64,000 nt of DNA from Ardenticatenaceae bacterium (GTDB taxonomy: Bacteria > Chloroflexota > Anaerolineae > Promineifilales > Promineifilaceae), in the NCBI GenBank assembly GCA_020634565.1, contig JACKBN010000004.1:496001-560000 (forward strand), in the 5' to 3' direction. This document shows positions 8,727 through 18,477 of the stretch, piece by piece. The notes under the pieces were generated by a model that was not told the origin of the DNA, did no database searches, and worked only from the letters and a program-made list of their open reading frames with translations. Each line of letters begins with the position of its first letter. Within the stretch, counting starts at the first letter, position 1. The translations under genes and the position numbers were made by a program.

Positions 8727-8765
8727 GTATCCGCAGATTACACAGATTTCACAGATTTTCTAAAT
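8727..8765. repeat. Dispersed CAGATTACACAGATTTCACAGA repeat, copy 1
   Basis: A short degenerate direct repeat (CGCAGATTACACAGATTTC, then ACAGATTTTC) follows the TraB-family gene. Similar text occurs at 50243-50292 and 59676-59720, always between genes. Confidence 0.5.
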
Positions 8766-8790
8766 GAGCTCATGTGTCATTCCCGCCTAC

Positions 8791-9756
8791 GCTGCTCTGT
8801 TGAAAAGATGGAAAGAACGGCGATAATGATGATATGGCTAAGAAAAATCGGCGTGAAAGCCAGTTTGTGACCTTTGCTCGCATGGCGCACAAACTGGCAC
8901 AAAAAGAATTTACTCCTTATTCGCATCCTAAAAGCCCGCGCAAGTATACGCAGCCGCAGTTGGTTGCTTGCATTTTGTTGATGCATCGGCTGAGATTGAG
9001 TTATCGGGATATGGAAGAGTGGCTGCTGGCTAGTGATGCGGTGGTCAAGGAACTGGGACTCAAGGATGTGCCCACGTACTCGGCACTGGCGCGGGCAGCG
9101 GCTCGATTGTTGACGCTGGCCCAGATCGATCGCATGAATGTCAGCTTGTTGACAGAGTTGGGCATTGAGGAGGAAGCAGTCGCGATTGACGCGACTGGGT
9201 TTCAGCTGACTCAAGCCAGTGATTACTATATCAACCGACGCGGCTGGAAGATCACCCAATATTGGAAAGGATTCTATGGGGTTGGTCTGAACACCCTGTT
9301 CATTTTGGGACGGAGTCAATCGTATGGGCCGGGGCATGATGGTAGTAAATTGGAAACGATGCGGCGTGCGGTACGGCCGTTTATGCGTTCTGGTCAATGG
9401 GTTTTGTTGGCTGATGGTGGCTTTGATGTGAAGTCGGTACGACCTGATGACCTCATACCGCCCCGTCGCACGGGTCCGAAGCGGTCGATTGCCTCGCCTT
9501 TGCGCAAAGCACGCGCTGACTTGGTTGCCGCAGCCCGACTTGATGGACTCTTTGGGCAGCGCTGGAAGGTCGAAAGCGTTATCTCGGTCATCAAACGCAA
9601 GTTTGGTGACGCCATTCGGGCGCGCAAATACTATCTGCAGCGGCGTGAGCCAGCAATTAAGATGTTGGTTTACAATCTGCATCATTAATTTTGTTTTGAA
9701 CCAGTTAATCCCGTAAGCATCTTTTGCTTTGTTCTAGATGTTTTCAACAGAGCAGC
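8791..9756 (+). mobile_element. Insertion sequence, IS5/IS4-like, inserted in a palindromic repeat
   Basis: Perfect 16-bp terminal inverted repeats GCTGCTCTGTTGAAAA (8791-8806) and TTTTCAACAGAGCAGC (9741-9756) enclose a single transposase gene (966 bp in all). Complementarity continues outward as ATTCCCGCCTAC (8779-8790) against GCAGGCGGGTAT (9757-9768). That outer part reads like the two arms of a REP-type extragenic palindrome, so the element may have entered the loop of such a hairpin. Alternatively the terminal repeats are about 30 bp with three mismatches. No target duplication is certain. Confidence 0.85.
8834..9688 (+). CDS. DDE transposase (IS5/IS4-like)
   Basis: This is an intact 284-residue transposase. 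Recognisable parts are an N-terminal DNA-binding region (YTQPQLVACILLMHRLRLSYRDMEEWL), the first catalytic Asp in AIDATGFQL, the second in VLLADGGFD and the C-terminal Glu in RWKVESVISVIKRKFGDAIRARKYY, a typical IS5/IS4 family DDE arrangement. ATG 8834 is 28 bp inside the left terminal repeat. There is no clear ribosome-binding site, which is common for transposases. The gene is full length and bounded by matched inverted repeats, so the element may still be active. Confidence 0.93.
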   Translation: MAKKNRRESQFVTFARMAHKLAQKEFTPYSHPKSPRKYTQPQLVACILLMHRLRLSYRDMEEWLLASDAVVKELGLKDVPTYSALARAAARLLTLAQIDRMNVSLLTELGIEEEAVAIDATGFQLTQASDYYINRRGWKITQYWKGFYGVGLNTLFILGRSQSYGPGHDGSKLETMRRAVRPFMRSGQWVLLADGGFDVKSVRPDDLIPPRRTGPKRSIASPLRKARADLVAAARLDGLFGQRWKVESVISVIKRKFGDAIRARKYYLQRREPAIKMLVYNLHH

Positions 9757-9888
9757 GCAGGCGGGTATCCATTTTTGCGAATGTGTGTGGATTCCTGCCT
9801 GCGGAGGAATGACAAAGTATATGGTGTAGCCGCAGTTTCTTACTGCGTTTTGCGCGCTAAGAAAGCGCGGCTACAGGAGGGAAAGCTT

Positions 9889-10692
9889 GTGAAGAAATGG
9901 CTTAGACGGATTTTTTGGGGCTTTACGGCCGTTCTCCTCGTCATTCTCCTGTATGCGGGCGGCGTTATTTTGTATGAAGGTTGGTTTGGTGAATCATCGG
10001 CGCAATGGACCAACGTGACTTATACCGACGCCGACGGCACCGAACTGCGCGGCTATCTGGCTCAGCCGGAAGAGCCAGGCATTTACCCTGGCGTGCTGCT
10101 CATCCACGAGTGGTGGGGCTTTAATGAAGGCATGACCGTTTTGGCCGATGCGCTGGCTTCTGAAGGGTACGTGGTGCTGGCCGCCGACGCGTACCGGGGC
10201 GAAGTGACTGACCAGGTACCGCGCGCACTCTATCTGCGGCTCTCCACGCCTGAGGAGCAGGTGTTTAACGATGTGGATGCGGCGCTGGCCTACCTGATGA
10301 GCCTCGATTCCGTGGACAATGAGCGGCTGGCCTCGATGGGCTTTTGCTTTGGCGGGGGACATTCGCTGCAATTGGGGATGCGCCAATCAGAAAATATGGC
10401 CCTGACGATTTTGTATTACGGCACGGTGGTGACGAACCCTGATTTGTTACGGCCGTTAACTGATGGCCAACCGGTTCTGGGCGTATTTGGCGAAGAAGAC
10501 AGCTCTATTCCGGTAGCCGACGTGCTGGAGTTTGAGGCCGCGCTCAACAGCCTGGAAATCCCTAACCAGATCACCATTTACCCCGGTGTGGGCCACGCTT
10601 TCCTCACCGAAGAAAACTTCGATGAACCTGGTCCGGCGGGCCAGGCGTGGCAGCAAACCCTCGACTTTTTAGCTGAGAATTTCAAAGAGTAA
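9889..10692 (+). CDS. Dienelactone hydrolase-family protein, membrane-anchored or secreted
   Basis: A GTG start at 9889 is chosen because AGGAGG lies 8 bases upstream; the upstream open frame is repeat-derived. The 267-residue product begins with positive residues and one hydrophobic helix (about 6-27, WGFTAVLLVILLYAGGVILY), so it is anchored or exported. The alpha/beta-hydrolase domain follows. It has the dienelactone-hydrolase signatures LLIHEWWGFNEG, catalytic Cys153 in GFCFGGG, an acidic residue in FGEEDSSIP, and His in YPGVGHAFL. It probably hydrolyses an ester or lactone outside the cytoplasm; the substrate is unknown. Confidence 0.88.
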   Translation: MKKWLRRIFWGFTAVLLVILLYAGGVILYEGWFGESSAQWTNVTYTDADGTELRGYLAQPEEPGIYPGVLLIHEWWGFNEGMTVLADALASEGYVVLAADAYRGEVTDQVPRALYLRLSTPEEQVFNDVDAALAYLMSLDSVDNERLASMGFCFGGGHSLQLGMRQSENMALTILYYGTVVTNPDLLRPLTDGQPVLGVFGEEDSSIPVADVLEFEAALNSLEIPNQITIYPGVGHAFLTEENFDEPGPAGQAWQQTLDFLAENFKE

Positions 10693-10698
10693 AAGCTG

Positions 10699-10765
10699 AA
10701 CCGCAGAGAGCGCGGAGGACGCAGAGAAAAACGAAAACTTTGCGTTCTTTGTGTCCTTTGCGGTT
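10699..10765. repeat. AACCGCAGAG hairpin repeat between convergent genes
   Basis: AACCGCAGAGAGCGCGGAGG and CTTTGTGTCCTTTGCGGTT form a long imperfect hairpin. It fills the gap between two converging genes and probably acts as a two-way terminator. Related copies are at 24020-24094, 25087-25150 and, inside a gene, 57075-57148. Confidence 0.65.
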
Positions 10766-11288
10766 AGAAAAATGAAAGCTGCTTGCCTGTGTCCAAACGG
10801 CCGTTTCGCTCCAATCCCAGCAACGCTTCCTTAATCGGCAAACCACCCGCATACCCCGTTAACTTGCCGTCGCTGCCAACCACGCGGTGGCAAGGGATAA
10901 TCACGGCGATGGGATTACGGCCGTTTGCCGCCCCCACTGCTCTGGATGCATTTGGATTACCCAATTCTGCCGCGATGGTGCCGTAAGTGGTGGTACGGCC
11001 GTATGGAATTGCCTGCAAATAGGCCCATACCTGCTGCTGAAATGATGTGCCTTGGGGTGCCAATGGTAAGTTAAACTGGGTCAGTTCCCCGGCAAAATAG
11101 GCTGTGAGTTGGGAAACGGCCGTAGCCCAAAACGCATCATCTAGCCGCCAATTAGGCCTTGGCAGAAGTGCGCTTTTGCCATCTTGAAAGGCCACCTGAG
11201 TTAGCCCGTTGTCATTTCCCGCCAGCAGTATTTTGCCCAGCGGACTTGCCATTACCGTAAAAATCGTTTGTTCACTCATAGCTGCCAT
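10764..11288 (-). CDS. ogt: Methylated-DNA--protein-cysteine S-methyltransferase
   Basis: The 174-residue suicide enzyme removes alkyl groups from O6-alkylguanine and O4-alkylthymine in DNA. The N-terminal domain (TVMASPLGKILLAGNDNGLTQVAF) is followed by the DNA-binding catalytic domain: TSFQQQVWAYLQAIPYGRTTTYGTIA, the Arg-finger segment AVGAANGRNP, the active site IIPCHRVVGSDGKLTGYAGG, and the closing KEALLGLE. The start is either ATG 11288 (GGAG 3 bases upstream) or ATG 11279. It runs divergently from the molybdopterin oxidoreductase and convergently with the hydrolase. Confidence 0.95.
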   Translation of the reverse strand: MAAMSEQTIFTVMASPLGKILLAGNDNGLTQVAFQDGKSALLPRPNWRLDDAFWATAVSQLTAYFAGELTQFNLPLAPQGTSFQQQVWAYLQAIPYGRTTTYGTIAAELGNPNASRAVGAANGRNPIAVIIPCHRVVGSDGKLTGYAGGLPIKEALLGLERNGRLDTGKQLSFF

Positions 11289-11425
11289 TTTCTCCAACGA
11301 TAGGAGTTTGTCCAAAAGTCGCCTATAATTTATCCGCTTCGATTCATCAACCAACAAGATCACGTTTGAGCAAAAGCAAACTTCTCTATGAAATGCCGTG
11401 TTCCGCTTTTTTGAAAGGAGTCCCC

Positions 11426-13627
11426 ATGACAATCCCCAGTCAAACCCATTTTAGAACCTGCAACCTGTGCGAGGCAATGTGCGGCCTGGAAATTGAGCTG
11501 CGCGGTGAAGAAATTCTGGCCATTCGCGGCGATAAGCTGGACCCGTTCAGCCAGGGCCACATTTGCCCCAAAGCTACTGCCCTGGCGGACATCTACCATG
11601 ATACGGACCGGCTGCGCCAGCCCGTGCGCCGCACCGCTGCGGGTTGGGAACCAATTGGTTGGGACGAGGCGTTTGATGAGGTCGTCACCAACATCAAGCG
11701 AATCCAGGGGGAATACGGCCGTAACGCCATCGCCGTCTACCAGGGCAATCCCAATGTGCACAACGTGGGGGCCATGCTCTACTCGCCGCCGTTTGTGCGC
11801 ACGCTGCGCACGCAAAACCGCTTTTCTGCCACCTCTGTAGACCAGCTGCCGCACCATTTTGCCGCCTACTTCATGTTTGGCCATCAACTTCTACTGCCCA
11901 TTCCGGATGTAGACCGCACCGACTTTCTGCTTATGCTGGGTGCGAATCCGCTGGCCTCCAACGGCAGCTTGATGACTGCTCCCGGCATCGCCGACCGGCT
12001 GAAGAAGCTGCAAAAACGAGGTGGTCAGCTGGTAGTCGTTGATCCACGCCGTACGGAAACGGCCGTTCTTGCCAACACCCATCACTTCATCAAACCCGGC
12101 AGCGACGTGCTGCTGCTCCTGGCCTTGCTGCATACCATTTTTGTTGAAAATCTGGCGGACCCTGGCCCGCTGGCAGCAATCGCCGATGGTTTGGGGCAGG
12201 TAGAACAAGCCATCGCTGAATTTACGCCGGAACTGGCAGCGGGGCCGACGGGCATTCCCGCCGCAGCGATTCGCCAGCTGGCGCGTGATTTTGCCGCGGC
12301 TAAGACGGCCGTTTGCTACGGCCGCATCGGTGTCTCCACCCAGCAATTTGGTGGCTTGTGCCACTGGCTCATCAACCTGCTCAACTTTGTCACTGGGAAC
12401 TTGGACACTCCTGGCGGCGCGATGTTCACCACCCCAGCCATCGACGTGGTTGGCATTACCACCATGACGGGGCAAACGGGGCGATACGGCCGTTGGCACA
12501 GCCGTGTGCGAGGCTTACCAGAATTTGGGGGTGAACTGCCCACGTCTGTGTTGGCTGAGGAAATGCTCACCCCCGGCGACGGGCAAATCAAAGGGATGAT
12601 CACCATTGCCGGCAACCCGGTGCTTTCGACGCCAAACGGCCGTCAGCTTGACAAGGCGCTCGCCGGTTTGGATTTTATGGTCGCCATCGACATTTACATT
12701 AACGAAACCACCCGCCACGCCAATATCATCCTGCCCCCCACCACTGGTCTGGAAACGGATCATTACGACCTTATCTTTCACGCGCTGGCGGTGCGCAACA
12801 CCGCCAAATTTTCCCCGCCGCTCTTACCGCCTGCTGAAAATGCCCGGCACGATTGGCAAATTTTTCAATCCTTGCGCGCCCTAATGGAGGGCAAGCCGCT
12901 GCCCACGCGCCACGCGCCACAGGGCAAGATGGATTTCTTTGCCCGCATGAAACCCGCCCAAATTATCGATCTGGCGCTGCGTTTTGGGCCGTACGGGGCA
13001 CACGGCTTCAACAAAAACCGACTGGCAGGGCAGGGGCTCAAGCTGCCCACACTGAAGCGCGCCGTACACGGCGTCGATTTGGGGCCGCTCCAGCCAAACC
13101 TCAAGCACCGCTTGTGCACCCCCAATCGGCGTATCCAGCTTGCGCCAGACCTGCTCCTGGCTGATTTGGATCGCGTGCGGCAAACCTGGTCCGCTGACGC
13201 AGCCAGCGACGATTCGCTGCTGCTCATCGGGCGGCGGCAGCTGCGCAGCAACAACTCGTGGATGCACAACAGTCCCCGGCTGGTGCGTGGCAAAGATCGC
13301 TGCACTTTGATGATGCACCCAGACGATGCCCAAAAGCGCCATCTGGCCGAGGGCGCACGGGTAACGGTGCGGTCCCGTACGGGAACCATTCAGCTGCCGC
13401 TGACGTTAACCGATACGATGATGCCTGGCGTGGTGAGTATCCCCCACGGTTGGGGGCATGATCGCGACGGGGTTCGTTTGGAAACGGCCGTACAGCATCC
13501 CGGCGCGTCAATCAACGACCTGACCGATGACCAGTACATTGACACCCTGACGGGAAATGCGGCTTTTTCTGGCGTAACGGTATCGGTTGAGCCAGCGACA
13601 GAAGCTGTTTTGCAAACCGAAGCGTGA
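11426..13627 (+). CDS. Molybdopterin-dependent oxidoreductase with N-terminal 4Fe-4S site
   Basis: The 733-residue protein belongs to the DMSO reductase/formate dehydrogenase superfamily. A 4Fe-4S ligand set lies at Cys12, Cys15, Cys19 and Cys47 (TCNLCEAMC ... GHICPKA). The molybdopterin domains follow (GANPLASNGSL, VVVDPRRTETA, GNPVLSTPNG, NIILPPTTGLETDHYDL). The C-terminal dinucleotide-binding domain has LLIGRRQLRSNNSWMHN and ARVTVRSRTG. No Sec codon or obvious catalytic Cys is seen, and there is no Tat signal, so it is probably cytoplasmic. No electron-transfer subunit is adjacent. Start ATG 11426 has AAAGGAG 7 bases upstream; an in-frame start at 11366 lacks one. The substrate is unknown. 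Confidence 0.93.
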   Translation: MTIPSQTHFRTCNLCEAMCGLEIELRGEEILAIRGDKLDPFSQGHICPKATALADIYHDTDRLRQPVRRTAAGWEPIGWDEAFDEVVTNIKRIQGEYGRNAIAVYQGNPNVHNVGAMLYSPPFVRTLRTQNRFSATSVDQLPHHFAAYFMFGHQLLLPIPDVDRTDFLLMLGANPLASNGSLMTAPGIADRLKKLQKRGGQLVVVDPRRTETAVLANTHHFIKPGSDVLLLLALLHTIFVENLADPGPLAAIADGLGQVEQAIAEFTPELAAGPTGIPAAAIRQLARDFAAAKTAVCYGRIGVSTQQFGGLCHWLINLLNFVTGNLDTPGGAMFTTPAIDVVGITTMTGQTGRYGRWHSRVRGLPEFGGELPTSVLAEEMLTPGDGQIKGMITIAGNPVLSTPNGRQLDKALAGLDFMVAIDIYINETTRHANIILPPTTGLETDHYDLIFHALAVRNTAKFSPPLLPPAENARHDWQIFQSLRALMEGKPLPTRHAPQGKMDFFARMKPAQIIDLALRFGPYGAHGFNKNRLAGQGLKLPTLKRAVHGVDLGPLQPNLKHRLCTPNRRIQLAPDLLLADLDRVRQTWSADAASDDSLLLIGRRQLRSNNSWMHNSPRLVRGKDRCTLMMHPDDAQKRHLAEGARVTVRSRTGTIQLPLTLTDTMMPGVVSIPHGWGHDRDGVRLETAVQHPGASINDLTDDQYIDTLTGNAAFSGVTVSVEPATEAVLQTEA

Positions 13628-13667
13628 CTTCCTGCGGTTTGCTTCCGTAAAAGCTATACCTGAGAGT

Positions 13668-13691
13668 CCGCTGTAAGATTATTTACAGCGG
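13668..13691. repeat. Short hairpin in the intergenic gap
   Basis: CCGCTGTAA and TTACAGCGG pair perfectly around a 6-nt loop, 40 bp after the oxidoreductase stop. There is no T-run, so termination is only possible. The remaining gap to 13925 holds nothing recognisable. Confidence 0.5.
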
Positions 13692-13924
13692 TACCACATT
13701 CCCATAGACAGCTACGCAGAAAGGTTTCTGCTTTACTATAAGCTATGGAAGAAGCAGACGTGGGGAACATAACAGCCAACATCCAAGAACCCGCGAACGA
13801 ATCTATTTAACAAGAATTTATCTATTTTTGCGTAGGGTGAGCAGTCCGTCATTCAGCCTTCCAGTAAATTTTCACGTCTTTTGCACATTTTTATAGCGGC
13901 CTAACGTTGTAGTTTCCGTTTAAT

Positions 13925-16900
13925 ATGGCAAAAGAGTTCAAGATAGCTTCGATAATGAGTGAATCATTGAAAGAAGATCGGGATATAGCCAAACACACAT
14001 TAACCGGGCAGGATGGTTTGACGGCCGCCGAAATGACGCAGCTGCAGCGATTTTTGCCCGCAAATCTGATGCAATCGCTGACTGAAGCTGGCGCAGAACC
14101 GCCACGATCTGTCATTTCTGCCTGCGTGAGCCATTTAGCGAGTTTGCTAGAGGCCACTACTTCACATCTGCCAGCTTCGTTGGTGCGGCAGGTGCGGCGT
14201 CATCCACAGCCTGGGCAGGCCGATGGCGAGTTCGTAGAGGGCACGCTGCTTTTTGCCGACATTAGCGGTTTTACGGCGATGTCGGAAAAGTTGAGCCAGA
14301 TTGGTCGCGAAGGGGCAGAAGAAGTCACGGAGGTAGTGAACCGCTACTTCGACGCCATGCTGGATATTTTGCGGGCGCACGATGGTCAGCTTATTCGCTT
14401 TGGTGGGGATGCACTGCTGGGTCTCTTTACCGAAAATGGCGCCTTGGCCGACCTGAACGATATGTTCCCCGAGTTGAGCGAGGGCAATGGCCAAAACAGC
14501 GCCACGTTGGCCATCCAGGCGGCTATGAAGATGCAAGCGGCGATGGCCGACTTTGCTGAAACGAAGACCTCTCAGGGAACGTTCCCCTTGCGAATGAGTG
14601 TGGGCATTAAATACGGCCGTTTCTTTGCGGCTCAGCTCGGCTCCATGGAAAACATGGAGTACGCTCTCTTTGGCCCTGATGTGAACGCCACCGCTGCGGT
14701 TGAATCGGCGGCTTCGGCTGGGCAGGTGCTGATTGACCAGGATACCTACGATGCTGTGAGCGCCGATGTGGTGATTACGGCCGTTCCCCTCCCCGAAGAT
14801 TCCCGCTTTTTATTAGTCGAATACATTGACCAGCCAACCAATCGCGCTTACACCGCACCGCAGGAAACAATTTACCCGCTGACCCCCGATTTGGCATCTT
14901 TGCGCCGCCACATCACCTGGGTGGCGACCTTCACCCCCTATTTGCCCACAGGTTTACTGGCCCGTCTGGCCAGCGATCCGCGCGCGCCCAGCCTGAAAGG
15001 CGAACATCGTCTGGTGGCCAGCCTGTTTGCCAATGTAGATGGCCTGGGCGAGGCTGTGGCTCATTTGGGTGAAGGCCAGGAAACCAAAATTGTGCACGCT
15101 CTGAACCAGTATTACGTAAGCATGAGTGAAGCGATACGGCCGTTTGGTGGCGTGATGAACAAGGTCGATCTGTATGACCACGGCGATAAAGTGCTAGTGA
15201 CCTTTGGCGCCCCCATTGCCCACGAGGATGATGCCGAACGCGCGGTGCGCGCTGCTTTGGCAATGCAAGAAGCGTTGGCCGAACTCAACAAAACGCTGCC
15301 GGATGAACTCGGTTTGGCCGACTGGCAGCTGAGCCAGCGCATTGGTATTAGCTACAGCTATGTGTTTGCCGGATACGTCGGGGCTAGCTGGCGGCACGAA
15401 TACACCGTCATGGGGGATGAAGTCAACCTGGCGGCCCGATTGATGTCTGCTGCCAAAGATGGCTGGGTGCTGGTGAACGAAAATGTGCGCCGCCAGACAG
15501 AAACGGTGGCTGAACTGCATCCCGAAGGTGAAGTGAACCTGAAAGGCAAAAGCCGTCCCGTGCCGATTTTTGCGGTCACGGGCTTACGCACCGCTGCCGA
15601 GCAAACAACACGCGGCCTGCAAGGCTTGCAGGCACCCACCGTCGGGCGCGATGATGAGCAGGCCATCTTGCAGGATGCAATCGATCAACTCTCTTTTGGC
15701 TTTGGTCGCATTGTGTCGTTGATTGGTGAAGCGGGGCAGGGCAAATCCCGCCTGGCTTATGAAGCGCAGCAGGAAGATATGCGCTGGCTGCATGTGCGCT
15801 GCCTCTCCTTTACAGAGACGGTGAGTTATCGGCCGTTTCGAGAGTTGGTAAGGCAGCTGGTAGGCGTTCAGCCTGAGGCAGAACCGGAATTGGCCTTCCA
15901 AACATTGCACCAGACGCTCTACCAAAATCTGCCAGCCGATGAAGCAACAGACAGCTTGCCGTATCTGGCGAACTTCCTCAAGCTGCCGCTGGATGAGACG
16001 TTGGCGCAAAAAGTGCGCTATCTGGACAGTGAAGCGCTGCAACAGCACACTTTTATTGCCATCCGTAGTTTGCTGATGGCTCAAGCCCGTATCCAACCGC
16101 TTGTTATCTGGTTTGACAATATTCATTGGATGGACAATGCGTCGCTGGATTTGCTGACCTTTTTGCTGCCGCTGGTAGAGCAGCTGCCATTGATGTTCCT
16201 GCTGCTGTTTCGGCCTGAGCGAGAAAAAGGGTGCTGGCAGCTGCGCAGCACCCTGGAAGAGGCGCATAGCCTGTTTTATACCGAAATTCGCATCGAGGGT
16301 TTGTCTCGCGAAAATGCCCAAGCACTGCTGCACAGCCTGGTGCCCATCGACGAATGGCCCGAAGGTGCAGAGACGCTGATTCTGGATCGCGCGGAAGGGA
16401 ATCCGCTGTATCTGGAAGAGGTGCTGCGTTCGTTGATGAATGATGGCCTGCTGAAGGAGGGTGAAAACGGCCGTTGGCAGTTCAGCCAAACTGTGGCCAC
16501 CATCACCGTGCCGGAAACGCTCGAAGGGGTGTTGTTGGCGCGCCTGGATCGGCTGGAAGAGCTGTGCCGCTGGACGGCGCAGGTGGCGTCCGTGGTGGGA
16601 CGCTCCTTCCCGTTTGATGTGCTAGAGCATATCACCAGTGGGCGGAACCAGCCGCTGGATGGCTATGTATCTGAGCTGCAAATGGTGGAGATGATCCGCG
16701 AGGCGCAGAAAAATCCGGAGCGGGTGTACGCTTTTATTCACTCTCTGCTGCAAGAGGTCGCTTACAATAGTCTGGCGGTGAGTTCGCGCAAAACGTACCA
16801 TCGGCTGGTGGCGGCCTTTTTGGAAGACGGCCGTACTTCTGGTTGGGGCGATGTGGACAGCCTGCCGCCGCTGATTGCCCACCATGCCTACATGGGTGAG

Positions 16901-18283
16901 GATTGGCCGCGTGCCTTGAAATACCAGCTGATGGCTGGGGAACAGGCGCAGCATTTGTCGGCCAACCAGGATGCGATTGACCATTTCCAGAAAGCGCGCC
17001 ATTGTGCGGCCCAAATTGAAGAATTTGATACGGCCGTTGCCCAGCAAAAAATCCATCTTGCTTTAGGCCAACTGTACGTAAATATCGGTCAGTACGATCA
17101 AGCGCTGGAGCATTTGCCCGTTGCCTTTGAGCTGGCTGAAAATAACCAGGATGCGGCGGCGAAAACGGCCGTTTGCCGCTGGCGCGCCCGTCTGCATGAG
17201 CTGAAAGGGGAATATCCTCAGGCTTTTGTCTGGATTGAAAAGGGGTTGGCCGACGAGACGCAGCGCAATACGGCCGAATATGCCCAACTGTTACTCATCG
17301 CCGGGCTGATCAGCATTCGGCAGGGGCAGCAGGACGAGGCCCTGGAACAGTGCCGCACGGCGCTGGAAATTGCCCAGCATCTGGATGAAGTGACGGCTTT
17401 GGCTCGCGCTTACAATTTGTTGGGCATTACCTCGTTGAGCAGCGACAGCAACGAAGCGATTGCCCATTTTCAGCAGGCTTTTGAGCTGTACCAGCGTGCG
17501 GGTGATGTGCAGGGTCAGGCGACCTCGAATAATTTGGTGGCCAACGCTTACTTTAACCTGGGTCGCTGGCGCAAGGCTGATTTCCATTACCGGCAGGCGC
17601 TGCGTATTTTTGAGCAGATTGGCGACATTTACAATCAGGCTGTGGCCTACAATAATTTGGGCGGTATCGCCAAAAATCGGGGCCAAATCAGCGAAGCGCT
17701 GGATTATTATCGCCAAGGATTGCAGCTAACCGAAAAAATTGGCGGTTCGGCCTGGATGGTGGGCGTGTTCCACATGAATTTAGGGGCCACGTTTGTCTTG
17801 CAGCAGGATACGGCCGAGGCGCGGCATCATTTGCAGCAAAGCCGCAGCTATTACGAGAAGGTGCAGTCGAAAGATTTCCTGGCGGAAACGCTGCGTTATC
17901 TGGCGGAGGCGGCATTGCTGGACGGGGATACGGCGCAGGCGACCGCCTGGGCGCAGGAAGGACTGGCTCTGGCTGATGAGCTGGAAATGGTGGTTGATGC
18001 GGCTTGCTGCCACTGTGTGCTGGGGCAAATTGCCCTGGCTCAAGGGGATGTGGCGGCGGCCGAACCGCATCTGCGCCAGAGTGTGGACCAACTCATTTCG
18101 TCATCGGATGAGTACCAGCTGGCGCACAGCCGTTATTGGCTGGGCCGCTTGTTGGCCACGAAGGGTGCGCTGGCTGAAGCTAGAAAGATACTGGCCCAGG
18201 CGCAGCAAACGTTTACTCATCTGGACGCGGCGTTGGATTTAACGGCCGTTCAGACCTTGCAGCGTGAATATCATTTAAATTGA
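13925..18283 (+). CDS. Adenylate/guanylate cyclase domains + AAA ATPase + TPR signalling protein
   Basis: The 1452-residue multidomain protein holds two class III cyclase-like domains (about 105-280 and 360-545), an AAA/STAND ATPase and a C-terminal array of tetratricopeptide repeats (about 1010-1440). Cyclase 1 keeps the metal-binding Asp112 (LLFADISGFTAMSE) and the RFGGDALLGLF motif. Cyclase 2 has Asn370 in place of the first Asp (LFANVDG) but keeps the later Asp (DHGDKVLVTFGAP), so it may be catalytically weak or regulatory. Walker A is GEAGQGKS (601-608), with a Walker-B-like IWFDNIHWMD. The layout is common in Chloroflexota and suggests a ligand- or partner-sensing signalling ATPase. There is no good ribosome-binding site; an in-frame ATG at 13958 is possible. 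Confidence 0.92.
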   Translation: MAKEFKIASIMSESLKEDRDIAKHTLTGQDGLTAAEMTQLQRFLPANLMQSLTEAGAEPPRSVISACVSHLASLLEATTSHLPASLVRQVRRHPQPGQADGEFVEGTLLFADISGFTAMSEKLSQIGREGAEEVTEVVNRYFDAMLDILRAHDGQLIRFGGDALLGLFTENGALADLNDMFPELSEGNGQNSATLAIQAAMKMQAAMADFAETKTSQGTFPLRMSVGIKYGRFFAAQLGSMENMEYALFGPDVNATAAVESAASAGQVLIDQDTYDAVSADVVITAVPLPEDSRFLLVEYIDQPTNRAYTAPQETIYPLTPDLASLRRHITWVATFTPYLPTGLLARLASDPRAPSLKGEHRLVASLFANVDGLGEAVAHLGEGQETKIVHALNQYYVSMSEAIRPFGGVMNKVDLYDHGDKVLVTFGAPIAHEDDAERAVRAALAMQEALAELNKTLPDELGLADWQLSQRIGISYSYVFAGYVGASWRHEYTVMGDEVNLAARLMSAAKDGWVLVNENVRRQTETVAELHPEGEVNLKGKSRPVPIFAVTGLRTAAEQTTRGLQGLQAPTVGRDDEQAILQDAIDQLSFGFGRIVSLIGEAGQGKSRLAYEAQQEDMRWLHVRCLSFTETVSYRPFRELVRQLVGVQPEAEPELAFQTLHQTLYQNLPADEATDSLPYLANFLKLPLDETLAQKVRYLDSEALQQHTFIAIRSLLMAQARIQPLVIWFDNIHWMDNASLDLLTFLLPLVEQLPLMFLLLFRPEREKGCWQLRSTLEEAHSLFYTEIRIEGLSRENAQALLHSLVPIDEWPEGAETLILDRAEGNPLYLEEVLRSLMNDGLLKEGENGRWQFSQTVATITVPETLEGVLLARLDRLEELCRWTAQVASVVGRSFPFDVLEHITSGRNQPLDGYVSELQMVEMIREAQKNPERVYAFIHSLLQEVAYNSLAVSSRKTYHRLVAAFLEDGRTSGWGDVDSLPPLIAHHAYMGEDWPRALKYQLMAGEQAQHLSANQDAIDHFQKARHCAAQIEEFDTAVAQQKIHLALGQLYVNIGQYDQALEHLPVAFELAENNQDAAAKTAVCRWRARLHELKGEYPQAFVWIEKGLADETQRNTAEYAQLLLIAGLISIRQGQQDEALEQCRTALEIAQHLDEVTALARAYNLLGITSLSSDSNEAIAHFQQAFELYQRAGDVQGQATSNNLVANAYFNLGRWRKADFHYRQALRIFEQIGDIYNQAVAYNNLGGIAKNRGQISEALDYYRQGLQLTEKIGGSAWMVGVFHMNLGATFVLQQDTAEARHHLQQSRSYYEKVQSKDFLAETLRYLAEAALLDGDTAQATAWAQEGLALADELEMVVDAACCHCVLGQIALAQGDVAAAEPHLRQSVDQLISSSDEYQLAHSRYWLGRLLATKGALAEARKILAQAQQTFTHLDAALDLTAVQTLQREYHLN

Positions 18284-18477
18284 ACTTTGCTCACTCCCTG
18301 AGCAAACTGGCGTAGTTGAAGTTACCAGCCGAAATGATAAATAGAAAACAGAAGTAGCCGAGGCCCAAGCGGTAAAATGGGCCTGTTTGGAGGTGTTGTT
18401 TCGCCTTTTGTTGAGTCTTGCGTTTGTATTGTTGTGTTTTTGTATTGAAAGTCATCACTGTATCGAGAGGAAAAAAT

